The position numbers and the translations under genes are program-made. This document shows positions 1-8,633 of a stretch of 64,000 nucleotides of DNA, piece by piece. Every line of letters starts with the position of its first letter. Position 1 is the first letter of the stretch. The DNA is from an uncultured Pelagibacteraceae bacterium (GTDB lineage: Bacteria; Pseudomonadota; Alphaproteobacteria; Pelagibacterales; Pelagibacteraceae): contig CACIKD010000002.1 of assembly GCA_902587145.1 (NCBI GenBank), forward strand, positions 62,001 to 126,000, given 5' to 3'. The notes under the pieces are model-generated. The model was not told where the DNA came from, did not search any database, and saw only the letters and a list, made by a program, of their open reading frames with translations.

Positions 1-145
1 ATGATGACATAAATTCTAAATACGGCCTCGAAGTTAAAAGAAGAACTTTGGATGTTGTAAAAGAATTTTTTATGTCTTGAATAGCCCCATTTGCTTGTAT
101 TAGATCTCCAAGAGATCCGTGCTTTATTATTAAAATATTTGACAT
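1..145 (-). CDS. Family 9 glycosyltransferase (heptosyltransferase-like), N-terminal fragment
   Basis: The reading frame starts at ATG 145 on the minus strand and runs off the left edge, so only about 48 residues are visible. They begin MSNILIIKHGSLGDLIQANG, the first beta strand and glycine-rich loop of GT9 ADP-heptose:LPS heptosyltransferases, where ILIIRxGxxGD is typical. Enzymes of this family add sugars to the lipopolysaccharide core at the cytoplasmic membrane. It is transcribed away from the DUF6165 gene at 196 across a 50-base AT-rich gap. The true substrate cannot be judged from this fragment. Confidence 0.7.
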   Translation of the reverse strand, partial: MSNILIIKHGSLGDLIQANGAIQDIKNSFTTSKVLLLTSRPYLEFMSS

Positions 146-195
146 AATTTTAACTTTATATAATGAATTAATTAGTATAATCAAAAAAATACTTT

Positions 196-591
196 ATGAA
201 TACAAAATTAAATCAAATACTAGCTGAGATTTCTGCTGGTGAGCTATTGGATAAAATTACTATTCTTGAGATAAAGATGGAAAAAATAACAGATAGTGAA
301 AAATTAAAAGATATAAATAAAGAGCTATCTTCGCTTACAAAAACCTCTGATGAAAAAATACCTGATAAAAAAAGAATAGAAGATCTTGTTTTAAATTTAA
401 AAAAAATAAATCTTAAACTTTGGGATATCGAAGAAAATAAACGTAAAGCAGAAAAAGAGAAAAAATTTGATGAAACTTTCATACAGCTCTCGCGTGATGT
501 ATATAAATCTAATGATGAGAGAGCAAAAATAAAATTAAAAATTAATGAGATATTGGGTTCAAATATTAAGGAAGTTAAATCTCATTATTAG
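196..591 (+). CDS. DUF6165 family protein
   Basis: This 131-residue, highly charged, mostly helical protein has no signal peptide or membrane segment. The N-terminal pattern with AGELLDKITILEIKMEKI followed by long Lys/Glu-rich helices matches the DUF6165 family as I remember it. That family has no known function and is often found beside LPS or capsule glycosyltransferases, which fits the divergent GT9 gene at 1-145. Its end overlaps the end of the convergent amidase gene by four bases. Coding and family are fairly secure; a role in polysaccharide synthesis is only inferred from the neighbour. Confidence 0.7.
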   Translation: MNTKLNQILAEISAGELLDKITILEIKMEKITDSEKLKDINKELSSLTKTSDEKIPDKKRIEDLVLNLKKINLKLWDIEENKRKAEKEKKFDETFIQLSRDVYKSNDERAKIKLKINEILGSNIKEVKSHY

Positions 592-1388
592 TCAAAACTA
601 ACACTAGGAATAGTTCTTCTTAATTTAATAGGTTTTTTTGGATCAACAGTTGTAGTGATTACACCTTCGCGTTTACCTAATTCTTTTAAAATTTTTCCGT
701 CAGGAGACACAATTAAAGAATGTCCGTAAGTTTTTCTTCCATTACAATGTTTACCGGCTTGACCAGGTGCAAAAACGTATGAAAAATTTTCAATAGCTCT
801 TGCTTTTAACAAAGTATGCCAATGTCTTCTTCCAGTAGTTTCAGTAAAGGCTGAAGGTATACTTAAAAAAATAGCTCCTTTTTTTGACATTTTTCTGTAC
901 ATATTGGGAAATCTAAGATCATAACAAATCGATAGTCCTAATTTTCCCCATGGAAGACTTACAACTTTAATATTTTTTCCTGCCTTAAAAGTTTTTGACT
1001 CGAAATATTTTTCTGATTTACTCAATTTAGCATCATACATATGAATTTTATCATAAAATGTCTTTATTTTTCCTTTATCGTTAATAAGAACCGATCTATT
1101 TAATAGTTTCTTTTTATTTTTTATTATTAGAGAGCCAATTAAAATCCACTTTTTATATTTTTTCGCTAATCTTTTTATCCCTAAAAGATAGGAGTCTTTA
1201 TTCATTGTTGTAGCAACTTGTAAAAGTTTCTTTTTATTTAACGAGAACTTTGATGATACTTCAGGAGTTATAATTAGATTTGCTTTTTGACTTACTGCTT
1301 TTTTAATAAGTTTTTCACTTCTTTTAAGATTATCTTTAATACAATCGGAAGAGCACATTTGAATGCAAGAAACTCTAAACATTTGCAA
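588..1388 (-). CDS. Carbon-nitrogen hydrolase (Nit/omega-amidase-like)
   Basis: A 266-residue single-domain nitrilase-superfamily amidase. The Glu-Lys-Cys triad is visible: Glu43 in ITPEVSS, Lys114 in FYDKIHMYD and Cys155 in SICYDLRFP. Length and motifs fit the Nit1/Nit2 branch, which hydrolyses deaminated glutathione or alpha-keto acid amides. It lies 56 bases downstream of the speD-speE fusion on the same strand. An omega-amidase (MtnU) belongs to the full methionine salvage route, so a link to the MTA genes is possible but unproven. Two in-frame ATGs (residues 1 and 3) make the start uncertain by six bases. Confidence 0.8.
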   Translation of the reverse strand: MQMFRVSCIQMCSSDCIKDNLKRSEKLIKKAVSQKANLIITPEVSSKFSLNKKKLLQVATTMNKDSYLLGIKRLAKKYKKWILIGSLIIKNKKKLLNRSVLINDKGKIKTFYDKIHMYDAKLSKSEKYFESKTFKAGKNIKVVSLPWGKLGLSICYDLRFPNMYRKMSKKGAIFLSIPSAFTETTGRRHWHTLLKARAIENFSYVFAPGQAGKHCNGRKTYGHSLIVSPDGKILKELGKREGVITTTVDPKKPIKLRRTIPSVSFD

Positions 1389-1444
1389 ATTCTAGGGAAT
1401 AAATTGATAATATACTAGTATTTTTTATTGTGTAATATTAGGGC

Positions 1445-2485
1445 TTAACGCATCATTGATGATGCAAAATTCCATTTGCAGTCAAAACTTGGTACGTAAG
1501 CGCCTGAAAGTTTTACATTACCAAAATTTTTTTCCAAAACATTACACCATTTTTCTACCTGTTTTGGTTTTTTATCTTGGCTTCCAACTTGTGCTGTGAT
1601 TACGCCACCTTTTTTTAAAATTCTTTTTAAGTTTTTCATATTTTTTTTTGCTAAATCAATACAATATTGGTCATCATTTAAATCTACAAAAATTTTGTCA
1701 TATTTTGAGTCCTCTATTTCTTTTATACTTTTAAATGCATCACCCCAAAATGTTTTTATTTTATTACTCTTTTTTACCTTAGAACAAACTTTTGGAAGGT
1801 GTTTAAAACAAACATCTACAATTTCTGGGTCGAGTTCAAACCAATCAATATAATTAGAGTTGTTTTCTAGACAAGCTCTTGCTACTCCTCCGTCTCCTCC
1901 CCCAATTATAGCAACATTATTATTTTTTTTACTTAGATCATAACTAGATTTAAAAAAATTAGAGCTATAAATTTTTTCATCCTTTTCTGATACTTGAATT
2001 TCATGGTCGATAAATAAGGCGTTACCAAATTCCTCTAAATCCATTATTTCAACGAATTGACCTACTTTCGATGTAAATTTTTCTAAGACATTTTTGACTA
2101 CATAATATTTTTTTTGACCCGGAGTACTATAAATATCATCATAAAGTCCAATACTGCTTCTATCAAAAGCATTTGTAACTACTCTTTCATGTCTAATTTC
2201 TTTTCTTAATATTTTTAAAGCAACTTTTGGGTTTACTTTTCCACATGTAAAGAAATCAAAACTAATTACACCTTTTTCTGGAAATGTATGAAAGCTAAAA
2301 TGACTCTCTGCAAGTAATGCAACTAATGTGAATCCTTGTGGCTGAAAACGATGAGAGGCAACATTTAAAATCTCAACCTTAGCTGCTTTCGCAATTGTAT
2401 ATATTATTTTTTCGTAAAACTCGGGGGTATAGTCTTTTTTTACACCAAGAAAATCAATCGTAATGTGCTCACCAACTTTAACCAT
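1445..2485 (-). CDS. speD-speE: Fused S-adenosylmethionine decarboxylase and spermidine synthase
   Basis: This 346-residue protein joins two polyamine enzymes. Residues 1-120 are a bacterial class 1b AdoMet decarboxylase: the self-cleavage site is Glu60-Ser61 in LLAESHFSFHTFPE, with catalytic His66 and Cys81 at the expected spacing. The remainder, from about residue 188 (AIIGGGDGGVAR), is an aminopropyltransferase Rossmann domain with an acidic DLNDDQ segment where spermidine synthases usually have DSSDP. Together they would turn AdoMet and putrescine into spermidine plus methylthioadenosine. It sits 6 bases after the aldolase gene in the MTA-salvage operon. SpeD/SpeE fusions are known, so the fusion appears genuine and is a single uninterrupted frame. 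Confidence 0.9.
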   Translation of the reverse strand: MVKVGEHITIDFLGVKKDYTPEFYEKIIYTIAKAAKVEILNVASHRFQPQGFTLVALLAESHFSFHTFPEKGVISFDFFTCGKVNPKVALKILRKEIRHERVVTNAFDRSSIGLYDDIYSTPGQKKYYVVKNVLEKFTSKVGQFVEIMDLEEFGNALFIDHEIQVSEKDEKIYSSNFFKSSYDLSKKNNNVAIIGGGDGGVARACLENNSNYIDWFELDPEIVDVCFKHLPKVCSKVKKSNKIKTFWGDAFKSIKEIEDSKYDKIFVDLNDDQYCIDLAKKNMKNLKRILKKGGVITAQVGSQDKKPKQVEKWCNVLEKNFGNVKLSGAYVPSFDCKWNFASSMMR

Positions 2486-2491
2486 AAAAAG

Positions 2492-3136
2492 TTACCCTTT
2501 TTTATAATTTTTAAATTTACCTAAAACTATTTTCATTTCTTTTTTTGAAAGAATCTTAGGTATTCCGATTCTTATGGCATTAATGTATTGATGGCAAATA
2601 TTTTCGATCTCTTGAGCAAGCTCAAAAGTGTTTTCCAAATTTTCGCCAAAAGCAACTTGTCCGTGATTAGCAATTAAACAGGCTGACCTATTTTTTAAAG
2701 CTTTAATAATATTTTTTGAAAGATTTTTTGTTCCAAAAGTTGCATATTTAGTGCATTTAATGTCCTCACCACCTGCAACTGCAACCATGTAGTGAAATGC
2801 TGGAATATTTTTTTGATGAGTTGAAACTGCTGTTGCACAAGTAGAATGAGCATGAACTATGGCTTTAGCCTCTTTTTTATTCACATAAATATCTTGGTGA
2901 AATCTCCATTCTGATGAAGGTTTTCCCTTTTTTTTGTCGTAGATACCTTTTAAAGAAACAAAAACTATGTCATTAGGTTTAAGTGATGAATATCTCCTTC
3001 CTGAAGGAGTTATATAAAACCCTTCTACACCATTTTCTTTTACTCTTACTGATATATTTCCAGATCTTAAAGCTGATAAATTGGTAGCATTTAATTTTTT
3101 TGAATATTTAATAACTTCTTTTTTTAATTTTTTCAC
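2492..3136 (-). CDS. Class II aldolase, FucA/Ald2-like (probable methylthioribulose-1-phosphate aldolase)
   Basis: A 214-residue zinc-dependent class II aldolase. Glu76 (in KPSSEWRFH), His95, His97 and His158 line up with the catalytic Glu and three zinc ligands of E. coli FucA (E73, H92, H94, H155), and long stretches such as YATFGT match FucA. The gene overlaps mtnA by four bases and precedes speD-speE. The FucA-like sequence favours Ald2 of the DHAP shunt, which splits methylthioribulose-1-phosphate into DHAP and methylthioacetaldehyde, over the dehydratase MtnB. Substrate choice is inferred from the operon. Confidence 0.8.
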   Translation of the reverse strand: MKKLKKEVIKYSKKLNATNLSALRSGNISVRVKENGVEGFYITPSGRRYSSLKPNDIVFVSLKGIYDKKKGKPSSEWRFHQDIYVNKKEAKAIVHAHSTCATAVSTHQKNIPAFHYMVAVAGGEDIKCTKYATFGTKNLSKNIIKALKNRSACLIANHGQVAFGENLENTFELAQEIENICHQYINAIRIGIPKILSKKEMKIVLGKFKNYKKG

Positions 3137-4203
3137 TTAAATAGTCCCTTTAGCCCTTGTTCTGATGCTTCACAAATGCCTTTTTCTGTAATTAATCCTG
3201 TAACGAATTTAGCTGGTGTTACGTCAAAGGCTAAGTTTAATGATTTACTTTTCTGTGGGTAAATTCTTACTCTTTTAAGATTATTATTTTCATCGATTCC
3301 TTCTACATGAGATAATTCTTCGGAATTTCTTTCTTCAATAGGTATTTGCTTATGATCTTTTATATTCCAGTCGATTGTTGAACTTGGCAATGCGACGTAA
3401 AAAGGAACGTTATTATCTTTTGCGGATAATGCTTTTAAATAAGTTCCTATTTTATTACATACATCGCCGTTTGATAAAGTTCTATCGGTACCCACGATAC
3501 ACATATCGATCTTTCCTCTTTGCATTAAAATTCCTCCGGTATTATCTGTAATAATAGTATTAGGAATTTTTTCCTCGTTTAGTTCATAAGAGGTTAAATT
3601 AGCTCCCTGATTTCTTGGCCTAGTCTCGTCAACCCAAACATGTACCTTTATCCCTTTTTGGTGAGCATGATAAATTGGAGAAGTTGCTGTACCCCAATCT
3701 ATTGTGGCTAACCACCCTGCATTACAATGGGTTAAAATATTTACTACATCTTTTTTCTTTTTGGATATTTCCTCAATAATTTTTACCCCATTAATTCCTA
3801 TATTTTTACAAAACTCTACATCTTCCTCTGTAATTGCTTTTGCCTCATCCAAAGCTATTTTCAAAATATCGCTGTTATTAACTCCCGATAATTTTTTCAT
3901 CATACGATCTACTGCCCATTTTAAATTTATTGCTGTAGGCCTTGAAGAAATTAAGTCTTCACTTGATTTTTTTAAAAAGGATAAATCGTTTTTTTCAATA
4001 ATAGATAGAACTAATCCATAGGCCGCAGTAGCTCCTATAAGAGGCGCACCTCTTACTTCCATAGTTTTTATAGCATTAATTGCATCTTTGATGCTTTTTA
4101 AACTTTTAATTATAAATTTATGAGGAAGTTTGGTTTGATCAATGATTTTAACTTCATTATTTTCAAACCAAATTGTTCGGTAATTCTTACCTTCAATTTT
4201 CAT
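3133..4203 (-). CDS. mtnA: Methylthioribose-1-phosphate isomerase
   Basis: A 356-residue member of the eIF-2B-like isomerase family that converts 5-methylthioribose-1-phosphate to methylthioribulose-1-phosphate. Catalytic Cys160 (ILTHCNAGWLAT) and Asp240 (IVGTDRTLSNGD) sit at exactly the positions known for MtnA. The N-terminal VRGAPLIGATAAYG segment is also characteristic. Its start overlaps mtnP and its end overlaps the aldolase gene by four bases each, so the three are translationally coupled. Length is normal for the family. Confidence 0.93.
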   Translation of the reverse strand: MKIEGKNYRTIWFENNEVKIIDQTKLPHKFIIKSLKSIKDAINAIKTMEVRGAPLIGATAAYGLVLSIIEKNDLSFLKKSSEDLISSRPTAINLKWAVDRMMKKLSGVNNSDILKIALDEAKAITEEDVEFCKNIGINGVKIIEEISKKKKDVVNILTHCNAGWLATIDWGTATSPIYHAHQKGIKVHVWVDETRPRNQGANLTSYELNEEKIPNTIITDNTGGILMQRGKIDMCIVGTDRTLSNGDVCNKIGTYLKALSAKDNNVPFYVALPSSTIDWNIKDHKQIPIEERNSEELSHVEGIDENNNLKRVRIYPQKSKSLNLAFDVTPAKFVTGLITEKGICEASEQGLKGLFK

Positions 4204-5072
4204 TTTTTTAAAACTCTACCAGCTATATATTTTAATTTTTTAATAGTACTTTTAGTTTGAAATTTTTTTGGTGTAATTATTGCAGTATCTAAACAATCAT
4301 TAGCAGGATCTCCTTTTGTGTTAAAAGACTCAAAAGTTTTTATTATTTCAATAATCATATTTTGAGCATTAGATGCATTCTGCTGCAAAGTTTTTATAAC
4401 GGTAGGAACATCTACAACATCATGGTCTGGATGCCAACAATCAAAATCTGTAACCATCGCAACTGTACAATATCTAATTTCTGCCTCCCTAGCTAATTTA
4501 GCCTCAGGCATATTTGTCATTCCGATTACATCTGCTTTCCAAGTTCTATACATTCTAGACTCTGCTAAACTTGAAAATTGAGGTCCTTCCATAACTAAAT
4601 AGGTTCCTCCTACCTGGTGTGGTATTTGACATTTAACAAGAGCAGACTCGCAACATTTCATTAAAGCAGGACTTGTTGGTTTAGCCATCGAAACATGAGC
4701 GACTATTTCTTTATCAAAAAAAGTTTTAATTCTTGCAAAAGTTCTATCTATAAACTGGTCAACTACTACGAAAGAACCTGGTTTTAAATGCTCCTGAAGA
4801 GAACCGACGGCCGAAACTGAAACAATATCTGTTACTCCCATTTTTTTAAGAGCTTCTATGTTTGCCCTAAAATTTATATTTGATGGACTAATTCTATGAC
4901 CTCGCTTATGTCTAGGTATAAAATAAATTTCTTTTTTATTTAATGTTGCTGATAGAACTCTATCCGAGGGATCACCCCAAGAAGTATTCACCTTTTTCCA
5001 CTTAATATTTTCCAAACCTTCTATTTGATAAAGACCACTTCCACCAATTATCCCGAGAATTCTTTTTTTCAT
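4200..5072 (-). CDS. mtnP: Methylthioadenosine phosphorylase
   Basis: A 290-residue purine nucleoside phosphorylase-family enzyme. The phosphate-binding start GIIGGSGLY, the RHKRGHRISPSNINFRANI segment, MEGPQFSSLAESRMYR and IGMTNMPEAKLAREAEI are hallmarks of MTA phosphorylase. It cleaves methylthioadenosine to adenine and methylthioribose-1-phosphate, the feed for MtnA next door. It is the first gene of the minus-strand operon running to speD-speE. The 43-base gap to the divergent apt gene, which uses the released adenine, must hold both promoters. Confidence 0.93.
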   Translation of the reverse strand: MKKRILGIIGGSGLYQIEGLENIKWKKVNTSWGDPSDRVLSATLNKKEIYFIPRHKRGHRISPSNINFRANIEALKKMGVTDIVSVSAVGSLQEHLKPGSFVVVDQFIDRTFARIKTFFDKEIVAHVSMAKPTSPALMKCCESALVKCQIPHQVGGTYLVMEGPQFSSLAESRMYRTWKADVIGMTNMPEAKLAREAEIRYCTVAMVTDFDCWHPDHDVVDVPTVIKTLQQNASNAQNMIIEIIKTFESFNTKGDPANDCLDTAIITPKKFQTKSTIKKLKYIAGRVLKK

Positions 5073-5115
5073 TATTTAAAATCTAGCCTTTTTTTGCTAG
5101 ATATTGAAGCTAAAT

Positions 5116-5643
5116 ATGGATTTAAAAAAATATATAAGATCTATACCCGATTACCCTAAAAAAGGAATACTGTTTAGAGATATCACTACTCTAATTAAAA
5201 ACCCTCAGGCGTTAAAATATACAGTAGACAAAATTATTGAGATTTCAAAAAAAATTAAATTTGATAAGGTCTCAGCTATTGAGTCCAGAGGTTTTGTGTT
5301 TGCATCAGCAGTATCCTATTTAGTTAATAAACCTCTAATTCTTTTAAGAAAAAAAAATAAGTTGCCTGCAGAAAGGCACTCTGTTGACTTTAAGTTAGAG
5401 TATGGTGAAGCTACTATTGAAGTTCATAAAGACTCGATAAATAAAGGTGAAAATATTTTGGTTATAGACGATTTAATTGCGACAGGAGGAACTGCTGAAG
5501 CAGCTGCAAAACTGATAGAGTTATCTGGGGGATCGGTGGCTGGATTTATATTTGTAATAAATCTTTTTGATTTACCAGGCAACGATCTTCTTAAAAAAAA
5601 ATCTTATTTTACTAAAAGTTTAATTGAGTTTCCCGGTCACTAG
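5116..5643 (+). CDS. apt: Adenine phosphoribosyltransferase
   Basis: A 175-residue type I phosphoribosyltransferase that makes AMP from adenine and PRPP. The PRPP loop is ILVIDDLIATGGTA, and the N-terminal IRSIPDYPKKGILFRDIT is diagnostic of Apt. I use ATG 5116 (MDLKKYIRS) because the longer frame would need a TTG at 5104 and the shorter form matches Apt N-termini. It is divergent from mtnP, whose product adenine is its substrate. The stop overlaps the stop of the convergent epimerase gene. Confidence 0.93.
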   Translation: MDLKKYIRSIPDYPKKGILFRDITTLIKNPQALKYTVDKIIEISKKIKFDKVSAIESRGFVFASAVSYLVNKPLILLRKKNKLPAERHSVDFKLEYGEATIEVHKDSINKGENILVIDDLIATGGTAEAAAKLIELSGGSVAGFIFVINLFDLPGNDLLKKKSYFTKSLIEFPGH

Positions 5644-6656
5644 ATCTCCTTTTTTTTCCAACTGTCTGGGGTGAGATCATTGTTTATTTCTAAATTGATA
5701 TGATACTCAAATGGTTTTACACCTCTTTTTTTAATGTAATCAAACGTTCTTTGTATCCCCTCTTTAAGAGAGACTTTTGTTTTATAATTTAATAATTTTC
5801 TTGCCTTATCAGCTGAACAAATTGCGTGCTTTACTTCTTGTGGTCTATCTTTTTTATAGATAGGGGGTAAATTTATGCCGGTTACATTTGAGCAAAGTTC
5901 AGCAACTTTATTGATTGTCACAAACTCTTCATCTGGTCCAATATTAATTATCTGTTTGTTAAGTTTTTTTTCATCTAACATGGGTATTAAACACGATAAA
6001 CAATCATCAATGTATGAAAAACATCTTGTTTGTTCTCCATCTCCGTAAATTATTGGTGCCTTACCTTGCATCATTCTATTAATCATTATTGAAACCACAT
6101 TTCTAAAAGGATCGTCATATTTTTGTCTAGGACCAATTACGTTATGAGGTACTGCAATAACCCATTCAATATTATTTAATTCACACAAATTTATCAGCAC
6201 TTCCTCAGCTGCTACTTTAGATATAGCATAGGGATCAACTGGTTTTGGTTTCATTGTTTCGGTAAATGGATATTCTTGTGAACCGTATCTTGCCATCGAT
6301 GAGCAAAAAATTATTCTTTTTACTTTTTCATTAACAGCTGCAGAAAAAATAGAGACCGAAGCTAAATAATTATTTTTTGTAATCTCATAAGGAGAAAAAA
6401 CTGATAACCCCTCGTGAGCTGTAGCTGCACAATGATAAACTATTTGCACACCTTTCATAATTTTTTTTATTTTTTCAAAATCGCAACAATCAATGTTATG
6501 AAATTCTACGCCTTTAGGGATATTATCTTTATATCCTCCGATCATGTTATCTATTCCAACAACTTTATGACCTAATGTTGAAAGTTGTTCTGATAAATGA
6601 GATCCAAGAAAGCCTGCAACTCCTGTAACAAGTATTTTATATTGATTATTATTCAC
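5640..6656 (-). CDS. NAD-dependent sugar epimerase/dehydratase (UDP-glucose 4-epimerase-like)
   Basis: A 338-residue extended short-chain dehydrogenase. The dinucleotide fold is VTGVAGFLGSHLSEQL, and the catalytic Ser/Tyr/Lys appear in CSSMARYGS and DPYAISKVAAEE. This class interconverts nucleotide sugars in the cytoplasm for LPS or capsule. The residue before YAISK and the C-terminal length fit GalE/WbpP-like epimerases, but substrate cannot be assigned. It is the first gene of the polysaccharide region and converges with apt. Confidence 0.85.
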   Translation of the reverse strand: MNNNQYKILVTGVAGFLGSHLSEQLSTLGHKVVGIDNMIGGYKDNIPKGVEFHNIDCCDFEKIKKIMKGVQIVYHCAATAHEGLSVFSPYEITKNNYLASVSIFSAAVNEKVKRIIFCSSMARYGSQEYPFTETMKPKPVDPYAISKVAAEEVLINLCELNNIEWVIAVPHNVIGPRQKYDDPFRNVVSIMINRMMQGKAPIIYGDGEQTRCFSYIDDCLSCLIPMLDEKKLNKQIINIGPDEEFVTINKVAELCSNVTGINLPPIYKKDRPQEVKHAICSADKARKLLNYKTKVSLKEGIQRTFDYIKKRGVKPFEYHINLEINNDLTPDSWKKKEI

Positions 6657-6694
6657 TGGGGAATATTTATAATTTTAATTAATATAAATCAACT

Positions 6695-7534
6695 TTAATT
6701 AATTTTTGGTCTATACCACGATTTTCTCATCAAAATTGAATTTAGTATTCCACTAAATCGACAGTAATAAATATCCTTTTTTTCCTTATTTGAAATAATC
6801 TTAAAAAAACAAGTTTTAAAAAGAGCTGATAAAAATTTTGGTAATATTTTTATTAATGCAGCTAAATAACCATAATGTTTATAATGAAAATAAAAAGTTG
6901 ACCACATCCAATGCCAATTTCTTGATTTTTCCATTTCATGATTAATTGACTCATCATGTGAAGTACCCCCAGCATGATTTATTATAATGTTAGTATCTAA
7001 AAATATTTTTTTATTTTTTTTAATTAGTCTTTTGCAAAAATCTATTTCTTCAAAATAAATGAAAAAGTTTTCATCGAAAAATCCTACATCCTTGCACTCC
7101 TCTATATTTAAAAACATCGCGAAGCCTTTTACGTTTTTAACTTCAAATATTTCATTATTTATTTTTGAATCTTTGTTATTTTTTTCTTGAATAAAAGGAG
7201 CAATGATTGCAAAGTTCGGTTTGTTTTTTGCTGTCACAAAGAAATTATCGATTGATTTATTTTGAACTTCTGCATCAGGATTTATGATTAAAGCATACTT
7301 TGTTTTAACCATTGCTAAGCCTAGATTATTACCTTTCGCATAACCTAAATTTTTATCTGATAAAACACATTTAATATTAGGATATTGTTTTTCCAATTTA
7401 TCCTTTAAATTTTTATCATTAGAATTTTCAATAATGATTATTTTAAAGTCTTTGCCTAAAGATTTGATACAGCTTAAAATCTTAGTTTCGCTCTTAAAAG
7501 ACGTGATTACTGCAGTTATATCTTTATTGTTCAT
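6695..7534 (-). CDS. Family 2 glycosyltransferase
   Basis: A 279-residue GT-A enzyme. The N-terminal VITSFKSETKILSCI strand, NLGYAKGNNLGL and IINPDAEVQ (the Asp-x-Asp-type metal site) are typical of rhamnosyltransferase-like GT2 proteins, and the C-terminal WHWMWSTFYFHYKHYG segment is shared with the gene at 10307-11179. It would transfer a sugar from a nucleotide donor during surface-polysaccharide assembly. The two proteins look like paralogues within the same cluster. Donor and acceptor are unknown. Confidence 0.85.
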   Translation of the reverse strand: MNNKDITAVITSFKSETKILSCIKSLGKDFKIIIIENSNDKNLKDKLEKQYPNIKCVLSDKNLGYAKGNNLGLAMVKTKYALIINPDAEVQNKSIDNFFVTAKNKPNFAIIAPFIQEKNNKDSKINNEIFEVKNVKGFAMFLNIEECKDVGFFDENFFIYFEEIDFCKRLIKKNKKIFLDTNIIINHAGGTSHDESINHEMEKSRNWHWMWSTFYFHYKHYGYLAALIKILPKFLSALFKTCFFKIISNKEKKDIYYCRFSGILNSILMRKSWYRPKIN

Positions 7535-7610
7535 TATTTATGTTATTAATTGATTTTGTATAATAATTCTTTATTTTAACACAATTACACTAAATATTCT
7601 TTATTCAAAT

Positions 7611-8633
7611 ATGAAAAAAATTATAGTTACAGGTGGATCTGGGTTCATAGGGAGCAATTTAGTTAATTATTTAGTCAAAAAAAAATACTTTGTAATTAAT
7701 ATAGATAAATTAACTTATTCTTCAAATACATTTCACAAATATAATCTTTCAAAAAAAAATTATAAATTTTTAAAAATTGACATTAACAATAAATTAAAAA
7801 TTTATAAAGTAATTAAAAAATACAAACCTGTATGTATTTTTAATCTCGCAGCTGAAACTCATGTTGATAGATCTATAGACTCACCTTTTCAATTTATACA
7901 TTCAAATATTTTAGGGGTTTTTAATATTTTAGAAGCAATAAGAGAGAATAATAAAAAAAATAAAAAAATTAAGTTAGTTCACATATCAACAGATGAGGTA
8001 TATGGGGATATTATAAATAGTAGATCCAATGAAAAATTTCCTTACAATCCTAGCTCACCATATTCAGCCTCGAAAGCTAGTGCCGATCATTTGATTAAAT
8101 CTTATATAAGAACTTATAAATTACCAGCATTGATTTCTAATTGTTGTAATAATTATGGTCCATATCAATTTCCAGAAAAACTTATTCCAAAAATAATAAC
8201 AAATATATTAAATAATAATCCTCTTCCTATTTATGCTAAAGGTCAAAACTCAAGAGAATGGATCCATGTTGAGGATCATTGTGATGCTTTATATAAAATT
8301 TTTAAAAGAGGTAAAATTGGTGAAAGTTATAACGTTGGATCAAATATTAACCTCAAAAATATAAATTTGGTGAAAACTATTCTAAAAATTTTTAAGAAAA
8401 AAAAATATAAAATTGGAAAAAAAGTTAAAATTATTTACGTAAAAGATCGTCCTGGTCATGATTTTAGGTATGCGCTTAATAGTAATAAAATACAAAAGCA
8501 AATAGGATGGAAATCAAAGATTAGTTTGATTAAAGGTTTAGATATGACAATAGACTGGTATTTAAATAATAAAAGTTTTATTAATTCAATATCGAAGAAA
8601 TTATATGTTAAGAGATTTGGTTTAAAATTATGA
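7611..8633 (+). CDS. rmlB: dTDP-glucose 4,6-dehydratase
   Basis: A 340-residue extended SDR that converts dTDP-glucose to dTDP-4-keto-6-deoxyglucose. GGSGFIGSNLVNYLV binds NAD, DKLTYSS is the diagnostic nucleotide-sugar segment, and ISTDEVYGD and YSASKASADH carry the active-site residues. It overlaps rmlA by four bases, so the pair is an operon. The gene is very AT-rich with Lys/Asn-heavy composition, more so than the metabolic genes. Confidence 0.93.
   Translation: MKKIIVTGGSGFIGSNLVNYLVKKKYFVINIDKLTYSSNTFHKYNLSKKNYKFLKIDINNKLKIYKVIKKYKPVCIFNLAAETHVDRSIDSPFQFIHSNILGVFNILEAIRENNKKNKKIKLVHISTDEVYGDIINSRSNEKFPYNPSSPYSASKASADHLIKSYIRTYKLPALISNCCNNYGPYQFPEKLIPKIITNILNNNPLPIYAKGQNSREWIHVEDHCDALYKIFKRGKIGESYNVGSNINLKNINLVKTILKIFKKKKYKIGKKVKIIYVKDRPGHDFRYALNSNKIQKQIGWKSKISLIKGLDMTIDWYLNNKSFINSISKKLYVKRFGLKL

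Noticed and set aside
2492..3136. MtnB (methylthioribulose-1-phosphate dehydratase)
   Set aside because: The zinc-site spacing and long matches are those of FucA-type aldolases; MtnB sequence features are lacking.
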